From assembly GCA_021646405.1 (NCBI GenBank), contig SOER01000002.1:62001-126000 (forward strand): a stretch of DNA of 64,000 nucleotides, in the 5' to 3' direction. Positions within the stretch are counted from its first letter, which is position 1. Every line of letters starts with the position of its first letter. The stretch is from Candidatus Loosdrechtia aerotolerans. Lineage in GTDB: Bacteria > Planctomycetota > Brocadiia > Brocadiales > Brocadiaceae. The notes below the pieces were generated by a model. It was given only the letters and a program-made list of their open reading frames with translations, was not told the DNA's origin and made no database searches. The position numbers were made by a program, and so were the translations under genes. Of this stretch, positions 52,034 through 61,935 are shown in pieces.

Positions 52034-54967
52034 TTACTTTAAAGCAAACTGTACACGGCTCTTTTTCCCTTTTTCATCCCTTTCAGGCTGGGAGATCTTT
52101 GGTTCTACAAGGAATATTCTCTCCGGTTCAATTTTTTCACTCTTTACAATATAATCCCTGACCTGTTCTGCCCTTTTTTGAGCTAATGATTTCAATTCTT
52201 CTTCGGTAACTTTGATGTGATCCAGGAGGAGCTTCTCCATTTCTGAGACCGGAATATCTTCCAGAAAACCAAAAGTATTTCTCGGCCTTGGAAAATCGGC
52301 AGCTCTATATGCCCTTTTTACATATATCTCGTATTCATCACGACGGATCTTTACCCTACCTAATGGTAGAGCAGGCCTACCCCTTCTTGCCAGGGTTTTG
52401 ACTTTTTGCTCTTTTAAAAGATTTATAAACCGGCGTTGTTTGAACACATTCCGGTCTTCTTCCGGGTCTGCAACACCCTGGATTTCCAATCGTAAAAAAG
52501 GCCGTTCATACATTGCCGTTATGAGATCGTCCAGTTTTTCCCGGGCTTTCTCTTTAAGTGCGTAACCGCCGTGATCAAACGCGACAAAACTCAGTTTCTC
52601 ACCTTCTCCAAACAGAGTGCCCAGCAGGGCCAACGGTGAGGTTGCAACTCTTGTAACAAGGTTCGTCATGCTGTTGAGTATAATCTTTCCAATTTCAAAT
52701 TGAGGATCTCCTAAGTTCCCGCTCACGGGGATATCCATCTTTATTTTTCCCTCTCTGTCTTTGAGAAAATTGACAGCAAATTTTATTGGTAGTGAAGTTG
52801 CCTGCTGACTCTCGATTTTTTTCCCCAAGGCAAGCTGCTCGATGATAATCTGATTTTTCCCTTCCAGTTTTTTCCCGAGTATTTCGTATTCCAGATTAAG
52901 GTATAATTTCCCCTTTGGTATGGTATAACCTAGGTATCTCCCGGCGTATGGGGTAAGGGGGGGTAAATCATAACCTTGCAAGATCAGGTTTAAATCGATG
53001 TATCTCCTTTCCGAGAACAGGTCAATCTTCCCTTCAACCTCTACGGGAAAGACATCCTCTATTTTTCCTGTAAGGAAAACCTCAAAGGGTCTTGTTTCTT
53101 TGGATGAGAGCCCCGACATTATTAACCTGATATCCTTTATCGTGCTTTCGAAATTGGGGTCGATGGATCGGTCAGCAAAATTGATTTTTCCGTTTTCGAT
53201 AATGATGGAGTTAATCTTAAAAGGAGGGAGTGATACTTCAGGAGGCTCTGGAACCTTTTTCATCTGTTCTTCCGGCACCTCTTCCTCCTCTTTTATTTCA
53301 GGTACCAGGATTGTCTTTACATTCGCTGTACCATCCGGATGGATGATGAGCGGAACAGAAAAATTATCAAGGACCATTGTATCTACCTGTATTTCTATGG
53401 GATTATATTGTATATCAATGCCTGAAAGTACAAACGTTTTCCAGGTAAGAAACTTATTCTTGTTGACCCGTTCAATAGAAGCAAAATCAGACAGAGAGGC
53501 CATACCTTGGTACTGTACGATCGGTTTCTTTTCTCCCGTATGATATACAGCAAGGTTCCCATCTATAGTAAGATTGGCCTTGGTAATGGTAAGATTGGTG
53601 TCTCCTAAGAAATAGGGTTGAAGGGGAGAGATATCGACTCCATCTGCAGATATCTTTAAATCGGCAGTAATTGGATCGATTCCGACATTTCCTTCCGCAA
53701 CAATTGTTCCGTTCTGGTTCCAGTGCATGGACAAGGATACCTGTCCCTTCTCCTCTTTACGGGTAGTAAGGTCTCTGGCCTGGAAATTAATCTTATCTAA
53801 CGTAACCAGTACTTTATCGGGTACAGTAAGGTCTTCATATTGAATTTTATATTCCTTCATAAAAACATCCTTTACATCGAGCAGCCAGTTCTGTTCCGGT
53901 TTATCCCGTTCGCTGAGTTTTTCTGGTTTCCCGGGTTCCTCCGGTCCGGTGACAGAGGATATGAGATCCTGAAAATTAAAATCACCACCGGGAAATCTCT
54001 TCAACCGGAAATGACCATTTTTGGTAAAGATGTTTTTCGTTACAACCTTTCGGTTTGGAACATTTATATCCGCGTTATGAATGGAAAATTCTGGTATAAC
54101 AACAAAATCCTCTTCTTCATCCCGGTGTTTTAGCACAAGAGAATCAAGTGATAAGAAGGTCTGAAAAAATACTAAGGCTGGGGGGGAAGGATTGCCTTTT
54201 TGAGAATAGAGGAGTGTTGTTCTCATATCTATATACCCGGAATTGATAGTTATGTTAGTATTGAATGGCAGATACGGAGAATACCGGGGAATATCGAGCC
54301 CCTGAATATCTATATGGAGTATAGTTCTCCGGGATTCTTCAAAAATCCGGCTCTTTCCTGAAATGGAAATTGGTGTTCCATTTAACACTGCTATAAGGCT
54401 GAGGATAAATTCATCGCCGGTATACTGTGGCAAGTTGGAAAGGAATGGAATGGTAATATTCATATCGGATATTGTTTGTTCTGCTCCCTTTACGGTATCT
54501 AAAAAGACGATTGTGCCATCAATAACCTTTATTTCATTGAGGGAAAATCGTAAAGGTTCGGTGTTGTCCCTTTCCTTTTTTTCCACCAAATCAGAAAAAT
54601 TAAAATGGGTATTCTCATTTCGGACAACTCGCAGGTAAGGTTGTTTTACAGAGGCTTTTTTAACTACCAGGGCTTTTTTGAATATAGAGGAGAATTGTAG
54701 ATTAAGAAAAAATTCGTCAATTGACGAAAATACTTCACCGTCTTTGTCTTTTATCATCACATCTTCCACTTGAAGCGAAAGGAGATAAGGATTCACCTTT
54801 ACTTTTTTTACAGAAACTTCACGGTGCAAGTTTAATGAAAGTCTCCTGGTTAATTGAGACTTAATAAAAACTGGCAGGACAAAAAAACCAACGACGGTAA
54901 ATATAACAACACAGGCTAATATCCCTGCCAGGGCCTTTCCCCACCACTGTTTCAGTATATTTTTCAT
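52034..54967 (-). CDS. Large DUF748 (AsmA-like) envelope protein
   Basis: 977 residues from Met at 54967 (upstream in-frame Met at 55003 is possible). One N-terminal membrane helix (ALAGILACVVIFTVVGFFVL) is followed by a very long periplasmic beta-rich region with repeated AsmA/DUF748 units, for example KASVKQPYLRVVRNENTHFNFSDL, EIKVIDGTIVFLDTV, NSIIIENGKINFADRSIDP and LPLGRVKIRRDEYEIYV. The last about 130 residues, with EPERIFLVEPKISQPERDEKG, resemble an OmpA-like or cell-wall-associated end typical of this family. AsmA-like proteins are proposed phospholipid bridges between membranes. Single minus-strand gene. Confidence 0.85.
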   Translation of the reverse strand: MKNILKQWWGKALAGILACVVIFTVVGFFVLPVFIKSQLTRRLSLNLHREVSVKKVKVNPYLLSLQVEDVMIKDKDGEVFSSIDEFFLNLQFSSIFKKALVVKKASVKQPYLRVVRNENTHFNFSDLVEKKERDNTEPLRFSLNEIKVIDGTIVFLDTVKGAEQTISDMNITIPFLSNLPQYTGDEFILSLIAVLNGTPISISGKSRIFEESRRTILHIDIQGLDIPRYSPYLPFNTNITINSGYIDMRTTLLYSQKGNPSPPALVFFQTFLSLDSLVLKHRDEEEDFVVIPEFSIHNADINVPNRKVVTKNIFTKNGHFRLKRFPGGDFNFQDLISSVTGPEEPGKPEKLSERDKPEQNWLLDVKDVFMKEYKIQYEDLTVPDKVLVTLDKINFQARDLTTRKEEKGQVSLSMHWNQNGTIVAEGNVGIDPITADLKISADGVDISPLQPYFLGDTNLTITKANLTIDGNLAVYHTGEKKPIVQYQGMASLSDFASIERVNKNKFLTWKTFVLSGIDIQYNPIEIQVDTMVLDNFSVPLIIHPDGTANVKTILVPEIKEEEEVPEEQMKKVPEPPEVSLPPFKINSIIIENGKINFADRSIDPNFESTIKDIRLIMSGLSSKETRPFEVFLTGKIEDVFPVEVEGKIDLFSERRYIDLNLILQGYDLPPLTPYAGRYLGYTIPKGKLYLNLEYEILGKKLEGKNQIIIEQLALGKKIESQQATSLPIKFAVNFLKDREGKIKMDIPVSGNLGDPQFEIGKIILNSMTNLVTRVATSPLALLGTLFGEGEKLSFVAFDHGGYALKEKAREKLDDLITAMYERPFLRLEIQGVADPEEDRNVFKQRRFINLLKEQKVKTLARRGRPALPLGRVKIRRDEYEIYVKRAYRAADFPRPRNTFGFLEDIPVSEMEKLLLDHIKVTEEELKSLAQKRAEQVRDYIVKSEKIEPERIFLVEPKISQPERDEKGKKSRVQFALK

Positions 54968-55247
54968 AAAATGCATTTTAAGATAAAAGAATTCATTTGG
55001 CACAGCCTGCTTAATCCGGAAACGTGAACCTTGAACCTGATAACTTCAATGGTTACAAGAAATTACATCACGAAATTAATACTCAAATGATGTGCCAAAA
55101 AGAGACAGTCTTTCATTCTTATAGAAAATATAGATACAGAAAAATGTATTTTATCCTATAGCTGATGAGAGGATAAGAACAGGCTAACTTGTAAGAGTGC
55201 GTCCTACGGCACCAAATCAATCTTTTCAAACTGTTTCTGAGAAGCAG

Positions 55248-55736
55248 CTATGGAAATCCTGCTAATTTAGGTAAAAGTACCACTTCCGGGATGAGTATCC
55301 ATAGCAAGGACCATGCCCCGGAATCCTCTCGTTGAAGACAGGCTACCCCGGACGGTTTAAATGTAAAGAGATCCTTGTTTGTATTACCACAGAGCAACAG
55401 GGTTATAAGTTTACCGAGATGCGGGAGGTGTCCTACAAGCGCAGTGGTATCTGTTATGCCCTTTAAACGTTCTATCCAGATGTTTGGATCATCAAGGGGT
55501 GCTAACTCATCTACCTCTGAGATCCCTTTCGATGCTTTCACATTTTCATGTAAAACCTCCGCAGTTTGCTTTGCCCTTAGTTTCGGGCTATGAAATATCT
55601 GGTCAATCTTAATATGTATATGCGACAGGTAGGATGCTACCTTTTTAATATCCTGCATGCCACTCTCAGAGAGCGGCCTCAATGGATCTTCCTCCTCACT
55701 CTTTGCATCGGCATGCCTTATAAGATAAAGCCTCAT
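55248..55736 (-). CDS. sixA: SixA-type phosphohistidine phosphatase
   Basis: 162 residues from ATG 55736 (GGGAGGAA about 8 bases upstream). The histidine-phosphatase motif RLYLIRHADAKSEEED with the RHA signature is at the start, HSPKLRAKQTAEVL near residue 65 carries the second conserved Arg, and LVGHLPHLGKLI near residue 125 carries the second catalytic His. SixA removes phosphate from phosphohistidine, for example in HPt or PTS proteins. It overlaps or directly follows the receiver-like gene at 55762-56172, so they are probably cotranscribed, which fits phosphosignalling. Confidence 0.9.
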   Translation of the reverse strand: MRLYLIRHADAKSEEEDPLRPLSESGMQDIKKVASYLSHIHIKIDQIFHSPKLRAKQTAEVLHENVKASKGISEVDELAPLDDPNIWIERLKGITDTTALVGHLPHLGKLITLLLCGNTNKDLFTFKPSGVACLQREDSGAWSLLWILIPEVVLLPKLAGFP

Positions 55737-55761
55737 GGCATTCCTCCCTAAAAAGCCTTTG

Positions 55762-56172
55762 TTAATCTGTGTCCTGTTGTTCATTGTTCTTCCGGATCCG
55801 ACCCTGCATACACTCCTCTACTACATCAGCTATTGCGCCGATGGTAAAAGGGCGGCGCATCATTGCCGTCCATGTAAATTCTCCGATCAATCTTTCATTA
55901 AACTCAGCCGTACCACCAAGGGCAATAATTGGAACCCCAATTTGGAACAGGAGTTCCAATTCATTTCGTTTTAAAGTGAGATCGCGGAGTTCAAGTACGA
56001 TCATGTTCGGTTTTTCAATAAGCGGATGGCGGTACGCCCATAAAGCATGTGCAATGTTGATATAACCTACGGCATCAAAGCCTCGTTCGATCAGTTCGGC
56101 CCTTAAAAGCGCACGCGGCCAATGCTGATTATTGATAATCCATATTACCGGTTTTTTCTGCTCGTTTTTCAA
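55762..56172 (-). CDS. Receiver-like protein lacking the phosphoacceptor Asp
   Basis: 136 residues with the response-regulator receiver plan: VIWIINNQHWPRALLRAELIERGFD at the start, the third strand IVLELRDL, GVPIIALGG and RRPFTIGAIADVV (the 'K/RP' strand). The usual acidic pair near residues 14-15 is replaced by NN and the phosphoacceptor position is Glu61 (IVLEL) instead of Asp. Such pseudo-receivers usually act without phosphorylation, sometimes mimicking the phosphorylated state through Glu. The downstream sixA gene suggests a related signalling role. No output domain is attached. Confidence 0.75.
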   Translation of the reverse strand: MKNEQKKPVIWIINNQHWPRALLRAELIERGFDAVGYINIAHALWAYRHPLIEKPNMIVLELRDLTLKRNELELLFQIGVPIIALGGTAEFNERLIGEFTWTAMMRRPFTIGAIADVVEECMQGRIRKNNEQQDTD

Positions 56173-56373
56173 AATGCATAATCGTAAGGCATTGGTTAGA
56201 TAAGTCTTATGTAAAGTTTGGAGTGGAGCATCGAGGTTTTTGTCATTTGAAATTGTTTCGTATACGTTCGCTCCGCTCAGGACAAGTTTCGTATTTCAAA
56301 ATTTGGTTGCGGCCAAAGGCCGCGCTAAGTTCATCCGTGGTTAGTTTATTTCTGAAATTAAGAAAAAAATATC

Positions 56374-57045
56374 TTACAGAGATAAACTTTCCCCAATGAG
56401 CAGCAGGACACCTTTCGTAGAAGACCCCCTTAACCCCTCAACAAACTGCTTCGGGTCTTGTTTTATCATATCAAAGGTATCATAATGCATTGGTATTGCG
56501 ATCTTCGGTTTCAGGAATTCTACCGCTTTGATAGCGTCCGGAATTCCCATGGTAAAGTTATCCCCTATGGGAAGCAGTGCAACATCGATAGGATTCATCT
56601 CGCCAATAAGTTTCATATCGTAGAAAAGCCCTGTATCGCCGGCATGATAGAGTACCTTACCGCCCATAGTTACGAGAAAGCCGCAGGGGTTCCCCGCCGG
56701 ACCTGCTTCAGTTGTAGAACCATGGTGGGCAATAGTAAGCTTTACCCTTCCAAACGGGAATGTATATGCGCCCCCTATGTTCATAGGGTGAGTTATAGCT
56801 CCCTTGCTCTGAAAGTAGGTTGTCAGCTCAAATGGTGCAATAATAGGGGCCCTGTTTGCCTTACTTATTTCAACAGCGTCTCCCGTATGATCAAAATGGC
56901 CGTGGGTTACAAGAATTGCATCTACCGTAACATCTTTTGGATCAATTCGTACAAGTGGATTATTTTTCAAAAAAGGATCAAATAGAATACGATACTTACC
57001 ATCCTCAACCATGAAGCATGCATGGCCGTAGTAAGTTATTTTCAT
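56374..57045 (-). CDS. UPF0173 metal-dependent hydrolase (metallo-beta-lactamase fold)
   Basis: 223 residues from ATG 57045, which overlaps the dodecin stop; a longer frame to 57093 lacks support. MKITYYGHACFMVEDGKYRI at the start, the metal motif LVTHGHFDHTGDAVE near residue 55, GGKVLYHAGDTGLF near 130 and IPMHYDTFDMIKQDP near 190 match UPF0173 (YtkL-like) proteins, which bind two metals. The reaction of this subfamily is not known; a role in hydrolysing phosphodiester or amide bonds is possible. Confidence 0.92.
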   Translation of the reverse strand: MKITYYGHACFMVEDGKYRILFDPFLKNNPLVRIDPKDVTVDAILVTHGHFDHTGDAVEISKANRAPIIAPFELTTYFQSKGAITHPMNIGGAYTFPFGRVKLTIAHHGSTTEAGPAGNPCGFLVTMGGKVLYHAGDTGLFYDMKLIGEMNPIDVALLPIGDNFTMGIPDAIKAVEFLKPKIAIPMHYDTFDMIKQDPKQFVEGLRGSSTKGVLLLIGESLSL

Positions 57046-57260
57046 GAAAGGGTATCCTCCAGTACAAATCCAATCTTTAGAATAACCTCCCATCGGGCAA
57101 TCTTCTCATTCTCGATACGGCCTCTGGATTCAATTACCTCGAACCAGCGCATATTACGAACAGTTTTTGATGCCCGTGCAATCGCATTTTGAACAGCCTC
57201 TTCCAATGTTGTTGTAGAAGTACCGGTTAGTTCGACTATCTTATAAATATGATCACCCAT
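57042..57260 (-). CDS. Dodecin
   Basis: 72 residues with the dodecin pattern: HIYKIVELTGTSTTTLEEAV at the start, the helix AIARASKTVRN, then MRWFEVIESRGRIENEKIAR and WEVILKIGFVLED. The protein forms a dodecameric flavin store; the conserved aromatic (Trp in MRWFEV) stacks on flavin in known members. It overlaps the UPF0173 hydrolase start by 4 bases, so the genes are coupled. Flavin storage fits the flavoenzymes of an anaerobic respiratory metabolism. Confidence 0.95.
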   Translation of the reverse strand: MGDHIYKIVELTGTSTTTLEEAVQNAIARASKTVRNMRWFEVIESRGRIENEKIARWEVILKIGFVLEDTLS

Positions 57261-57498
57261 ACAGCGCCTCCTGTCTAATGTTTTAAGAAGTCATCGAGGA
57301 TAAAATTGTACGATACTATCTTTTTCTTCACGTAATCTATAATGAACAGTTAATCAACAAAAAGCAAACAAAATATAGAAATCTTATAATTCGGTAATTT
57401 ATTAGACAAGTCTGGTTATCTCTCTATAATAAGGTGTACAGGTAAAGTGTTCTACCGTACTTCATTTCATAATCTCTTAAATTCTATTACTGGTATTT

Positions 57499-58431
57499 AT
57501 GAAGATTATTTTTCCTGATCCTATTGATTTGACAGAGGAACATATTAAGACGATAGAGAAACTGGGAGGTGTTGTTATATTCTATGATAATATTCCCGGG
57601 TCGGAAAGTGATGTCCTCGGCAGGATTTCTGATGCGGATGTAATTATTCCCAATTGGATACCTATTACGGCGCATATTATTCAAAATGCCCCTTCACTAA
57701 GGTTCATCATTGTTCCGGCAGTTGGCTATGAAAGTGTAGACGTCAAAGCAGCATCCTCTGCAGGTATTATGGTAGTGAACTGCCCTACTCATAATTCCCG
57801 TGCTGTGGCAGAATATACAATAGCTTTACTATTCTCATTAACACGCAGGATTATTGAGGCAAACACTGATTTCAAATACGGTGAGTGGAACCCAATACGA
57901 TATACCGGTATTGAATTAAAAGATAAAAAATTAGGGCTTATAGGATACGGCACTATCGGAAAAATTGTAGGGCAGCTTGCCCTGAATATCGGGATGAAGG
58001 TATCGTATGCAAACTCTAAAACCCCGGCAGATGAATTGGATAAGCTCCTTGCCAGTTCCGATATCATTAGTCTGCATTTACCACTTACTGATAAAACAAG
58101 ACACCTCATTGACGAGAGAAGATTGCAGCTCATGAGAAGGGATGCGTATCTTATAAACACCGCACGGGGAGCTATAATTGATCAAAAAGCCCTTATAAAG
58201 GTACTGAAATCGGGTCATTTAAGCGGTGCAGCCCTTGATGTATTTGAAAACGAACCTCACGGGGGAAAACCGTCTCAAGAACTGTTAGTGCTTGCTCACT
58301 ATCGTAACGTTATTGCAACACCCCATATTGCATTTAATACAAGCGAGGCTGTATACCGGTTAGGTGAAGAACTGATAGCAAATATAAAATCTATACGAGA
58401 CGGAAACCCTATGAACGTTATCCTGCCTTAG
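57499..58431 (+). CDS. D-2-hydroxyacid dehydrogenase (NAD-dependent, SerA-like)
   Basis: 310 residues. The NAD-binding domain has KKLGLIGYGTIGKIVGQLALNIGM near residues 142-165, followed by the hydroxyacid catalytic residues in LINTARGAIIDQKAL (Arg), VFENEPH (Glu) and NVIATPHIAFNTSEA (His). The N-terminal catalytic half is DADVIIPNWIPITAHI...VPAVGYESVD. This is the D-2-hydroxyacid dehydrogenase family that includes phosphoglycerate, glycerate and lactate dehydrogenases; the specific substrate is not determinable here. No ACT domain is present. Confidence 0.9.
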   Translation: MKIIFPDPIDLTEEHIKTIEKLGGVVIFYDNIPGSESDVLGRISDADVIIPNWIPITAHIIQNAPSLRFIIVPAVGYESVDVKAASSAGIMVVNCPTHNSRAVAEYTIALLFSLTRRIIEANTDFKYGEWNPIRYTGIELKDKKLGLIGYGTIGKIVGQLALNIGMKVSYANSKTPADELDKLLASSDIISLHLPLTDKTRHLIDERRLQLMRRDAYLINTARGAIIDQKALIKVLKSGHLSGAALDVFENEPHGGKPSQELLVLAHYRNVIATPHIAFNTSEAVYRLGEELIANIKSIRDGNPMNVILP

Positions 58432-58450
58432 AGACCGTCTGAACTGTTGC

Positions 58451-58473
58451 CGCATCCCTTTAGGGTGCGTTTT
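58451..58473 (+). terminator. Terminator hairpin after the 2-hydroxyacid dehydrogenase gene
   Basis: Arms cgcatccc (58451-58458) and gggtgcg (58463-58469) pair with one bulged T around loop ttta, followed by tttt. This is a compact Rho-independent terminator 20 bases after the stop codon. Confidence 0.7.
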
Positions 58474-58530
58474 CTGCTAAAGTAAGGAACAGAGCTGTTC
58501 TTTTTCCTGTTGCCTTGAAATACGCTATAA

Positions 58531-59046
58531 TCAAAATTTCCTGAACTTCCGTTTCGTATTTTTACTCTGATGATTTGAAAACGACTTGGAGCGTTTATAT
58601 CCTGGCCGAAGCGCCTTCACTCCGTGCTCCCGCAAGATTTGACGGATTCTTTCATCAGAAATTTTAATTCCCCAATGCTGATAAACATGATGGGAAAGTT
58701 TCTTGCAATTCCAAAAATTGAACGAATACCCCTGAGATCTCGGGCTTTTTCGGACCAAGGCAATCAGTCTTGCACGGTGATCTTTCGTAAAGACCGGTTT
58801 TCGCCCGGAACTTTTCCCCATGTGAAGAAGACCCCGAATTCCTTGCTGATTAAATTGTTTAACATACGATGCAATCGATTGACGGCATCGGCCGATCTTT
58901 ATGGCTACCTTCTGTGCCTCTTCACCTGTATGAATCCAGAGAATAGACTGAAGTCTCTCCTTTATCCTTTTTCTTTTCTCAAGACGTAATAAAGTCTTAA
59001 GGCGTTTTATATCTACTTTACGTGTTAGAATGGTTTGTTTTGGCAT
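58531..59046 (-). pseudogene. N-terminal half of an IS630-family transposase
   Basis: 171 residues of the N-terminal helix-turn-helix part of IS630 transposases: ILTRKVDIKRLKTLLRLEKR, ILWIHTGEEAQKVAIKIGR, YVKQFNQQGIRGLLHMGKSS and GIKISDERIRQILREHG. The DDE catalytic part that normally follows is absent; reading beyond the stop towards 58440 shows none of it. Some IS630 elements split their transposase into two overlapping frames, and only the first is left here. The start has an inverted repeat (cctttctaagaaagg-like) just upstream. Confidence 0.8.
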
Positions 59047-59160
59047 ACGTACTTCCTTTCTAAGAAGGAAAGTATATCACATTTTCCGCTATATGTTAAG
59101 TACTTTGCCTGGTACTTTTAAAATCAGCCATGCAATAGTGACATTTTGTTTTTACAGAAC
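58531..59160 (-). mobile_element. Truncated IS630 element with one preserved end
   Basis: The right end is preserved: 59138-59160 (begins gtgacattttgtttttacag) followed by TA at 59161-59162. It is the exact reverse complement of the left end of the MITE at 22732. The left end and the DDE half of the transposase are missing, so the element is dead but its ends show which family made the MITE. Confidence 0.7.
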
Positions 59161-59619
59161 TATAGATACAACGTAGCCACTATGCGCCATGACACAGAGT
59201 GGCTAATGGCTCATCCCTGTGACATTACACGGTTATAAGTGTTATTGAGCCTTGAAGACCACACAAAACATTTCTGCATTAACTGTCCGGAAATAAGATA
59301 ATAAACACGTCTTTTGCTTATGCAAGGCCATCCAGCGATTCATTCATTTTCTCCTGTGGTAATAGCTTGATTGTTTCAAAACAGGTTAAAGTAATTATGT
59401 GGCATATTTTTTGATAATAAGCTCCTGCATCACAAAAGGTTTAGAATTCTATACCAGTTTTAAATTCTCGCAATGAGAAAAGAAATCTCTGAAAAAACTT
59501 GAGTATGTAACCATTGCCTTACCAGGATTTGGGAAAACAGTGAATTATCTGGTTTTCGTCTCAAACCGTTATGGCGCTTTATAAATGCTATTAAATAAAT
59601 CTCAATCTGGGTGATAATT
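59161..59619. other. Intergenic region before the secreted BNR-type protein
   Basis: About 460 bases with no supported gene or strong palindrome. It is ordinary AT-rich intergenic sequence. The start of the next gene has only a weak ribosome binding site (tctgggtgataatt). Confidence 0.35.
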
Positions 59620-61302
59620 ATGAAATTTACATTTTGTAAGATTACAGTTCTCATGTTTATCTTTTGTGTTGCTGGTTTGCAACAGGCAAACAGCGAAAAT
59701 TTTTCTGCAAAGAGTAGTACTGCAAAAGCCAAAGCCCCTGTATCAGAAAAACCTAATTGGCAAGCGGAGTTAACGCCTTTAACAACCGGACAGCGGACAG
59801 TGTTGGAATACTGGGAAGAGAACACCACTTTACCGGGACCAGTCCTGGGGGAGTTGCGTACTTTTAATACTCAGAATACTCTTGCTGCCAGTCCTTCGGC
59901 GGGAACAAAGTCCATGAAAGAGCAGAGAGTATTAGCTGAATCTGCAACAGCAGAGGATGTGATGATAATGCGCTGTAGAACAGTTAATGGTGAAAACATT
60001 CTTCCTAATGGCAGCGCGTCTAACGTTATGGAATCCAGCATAAGTGTAAGTGGTAGATATGTATTCTATACCGGTAATTGGTTTGCAGCCCGCTCTACCA
60101 ATAGTGGTTTTACCTGGTCTTATGTTAACCCGTATACTGATTTTGGGAATTTCTGTTGTGATCAGGTTACTATTTACGACGAGAGTCGTTTTCGTATGTT
60201 TTGGCTACGCCAGGGGGTCCCCGGTACTAATCCATATACGGGGAATTATGAGAATGAATTCTGGATTAGTGTTTCTCATAATAGGGGGGCTACTTTTTAC
60301 ACTTATAAATTTAAACCTACCGATGTCAATCCGGAATGGACCAATGAGTGGTTCGATTATCCTCACATGCAGATCGGAGCAGATTTTCTCTATATAACGT
60401 ACAACCTGTTTAATCAAAATAGCAGTTGGACACGAACGATGATATTTCGCCTCCCCCTCGATAGCTTAGCAGATAATAAAGCCCTCAATTACAGTTATTT
60501 TTCCGCTACGGATTGGTTCACCTGGGTACCGATTCAGGGGGCTGACCATACTATGTATTGGGCTTCAAACTGGCCGAATTCATCTCCGCAAAACAGCCGC
60601 ATCCGTATTTACAAATGGGATGAGGATTCTGATGTAGTCTCATGGGCCACGAAGGATGTTCCTGCATGGTCTTTTACCAGGCGCGGTAATGCCCTTTGCG
60701 GCGATAGTGAAGGCAACTGGGCAGCTCGTTATGATCAGCGAATATTAACAGGTGCTCAATACTATATTCGGAATGCAGATATGAAAATACCGGGTAGAAA
60801 GGTTATTGCCTGGTGGTGGAATGTCCAGGAAGGTGGCGGTTTTCTCAATCCATACATAGATGCAGCGGCATTCTATGAAGATACGTTAACTCTGGTAGAA
60901 GGAAATCAGGGACGGCCATTTATCTGGGATTCTGAAACGTGTTTTGCATATCCGAGTGCAGCAGCTAATCGGCGCGGAGACCTGGGGTTGGTCTTTCATT
61001 TTAGTAACGGCCCCGAAAAAAATCCGAGTATTGGTTTTGCAATTGTAGATGATTGTATTGCAGCCCCGCCTGGATTTACCTATTATGCTGTTAGAAATAG
61101 CCGTGCACGACCGACGGATGAAAAATGGGGTGACTACAATACTGTTCGGTTATTTGGCCCCTGTCAGAATGTTTGGGCAGCCGGCTCTCATTATCTACCC
61201 ACTGCAGGGAACGGTACGTGCTGCAATGCTGCTGAACCGGTATATTTTGTCTTCGGACGTAAACGAGATCAAGAGAGTTGGAGACGTTGGAAAGGGAAAT
61301 AG
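59620..61302 (+). CDS. Secreted BNR/sialidase-type propeller protein
   Basis: 560 residues from ATG 59620; GTG 59611 is an alternative. A signal peptide (MKFTFCKITVLMFIFCVAG, cleavage after about 24) is followed by a Ser/Thr/Ala-rich linker and a large beta-rich domain with Asp-box-like repeats, such as STNSGFTW and SHNRGATF. The rest is rich in Trp, Tyr and Asn (WKWD, DYNTVRLFG), with paired Cys (FCCDQ, CCNAA) suggesting disulfides. It resembles sialidase-like or BNR-repeat propellers; the catalytic Arg triad and Asp/Tyr residues of sialidase are not clearly seen, so I give no activity. Confidence 0.6.
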   Translation: MKFTFCKITVLMFIFCVAGLQQANSENFSAKSSTAKAKAPVSEKPNWQAELTPLTTGQRTVLEYWEENTTLPGPVLGELRTFNTQNTLAASPSAGTKSMKEQRVLAESATAEDVMIMRCRTVNGENILPNGSASNVMESSISVSGRYVFYTGNWFAARSTNSGFTWSYVNPYTDFGNFCCDQVTIYDESRFRMFWLRQGVPGTNPYTGNYENEFWISVSHNRGATFYTYKFKPTDVNPEWTNEWFDYPHMQIGADFLYITYNLFNQNSSWTRTMIFRLPLDSLADNKALNYSYFSATDWFTWVPIQGADHTMYWASNWPNSSPQNSRIRIYKWDEDSDVVSWATKDVPAWSFTRRGNALCGDSEGNWAARYDQRILTGAQYYIRNADMKIPGRKVIAWWWNVQEGGGFLNPYIDAAAFYEDTLTLVEGNQGRPFIWDSETCFAYPSAAANRRGDLGLVFHFSNGPEKNPSIGFAIVDDCIAAPPGFTYYAVRNSRARPTDEKWGDYNTVRLFGPCQNVWAAGSHYLPTAGNGTCCNAAEPVYFVFGRKRDQESWRRWKGK

Positions 61303-61935
61303 TTAAATAACGGTAACTACCCAGGTTCAGGGTTAGGGGTTGGCTTGTTCCCAAACCATGTGCTGAGCCTGTGGCAGGCCAGGTAGAGACGCAAGATTTT
61401 GTGTCTCTACTAAGGCTTAGCTTGATTGTATAGGAATTTTCATTTTATGTAAGCGGGTTTGCGGGGAGGTGTTGTTATAAGGGTAATGATGTTGATATGA
61501 TGCAACAGTGATTCTTTATGTTCAATTGTTTTTAATCCCGAAGGGATGCCATGATTATAGCAAAAGACCTCAGAAGAATTGTAAACCCCGAAGGGGTGAC
61601 ATACTTGTAAATAAAAAATGAAAATAACAGCTAACCCGGAGAACGGTGGTGCCAAAACCTTGTAGTGAGCTTGTCGAACTAACAGCTTCATAATGTCACC
61701 CCTTCGGGGTTATTAGTCTGTGGTTTATTCTTTTGCTATAATCATTTCACCCCTTCGGGGTTAAGTACTGGGTGAGGATAAGCTTTGTTAGGGGGGACTT
61801 AACGGCACTATCTTAACCTTGTTTCTTCGATTGGTATAGATTTCGTTTTTCGTAATATATCGCTCCTAACAGAGCAATAAAAGATTGTATTTTTGAAAAC
61901 TAAACAAATACACTTTTTCTAAATTGGCTAACACT
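61303..61935. repeat. Intergenic region with a long imperfect inverted repeat and a 28-base palindrome
   Basis: 61383-61410 has 12-base arms (gtagagacgcaa / ttgtgtctctac, one G-T pair) around gatt. 61534-61602 and 61693-61762 are an imperfect inverted pair of about 70 bases each, separated by about 90 bases: both contain ccccgaaggggtgacat-like and atgattatagcaaaag-like segments in opposite orientation. Such palindromic units resemble REP-type repeats. No gene is supported in the middle segment. Confidence 0.65.
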
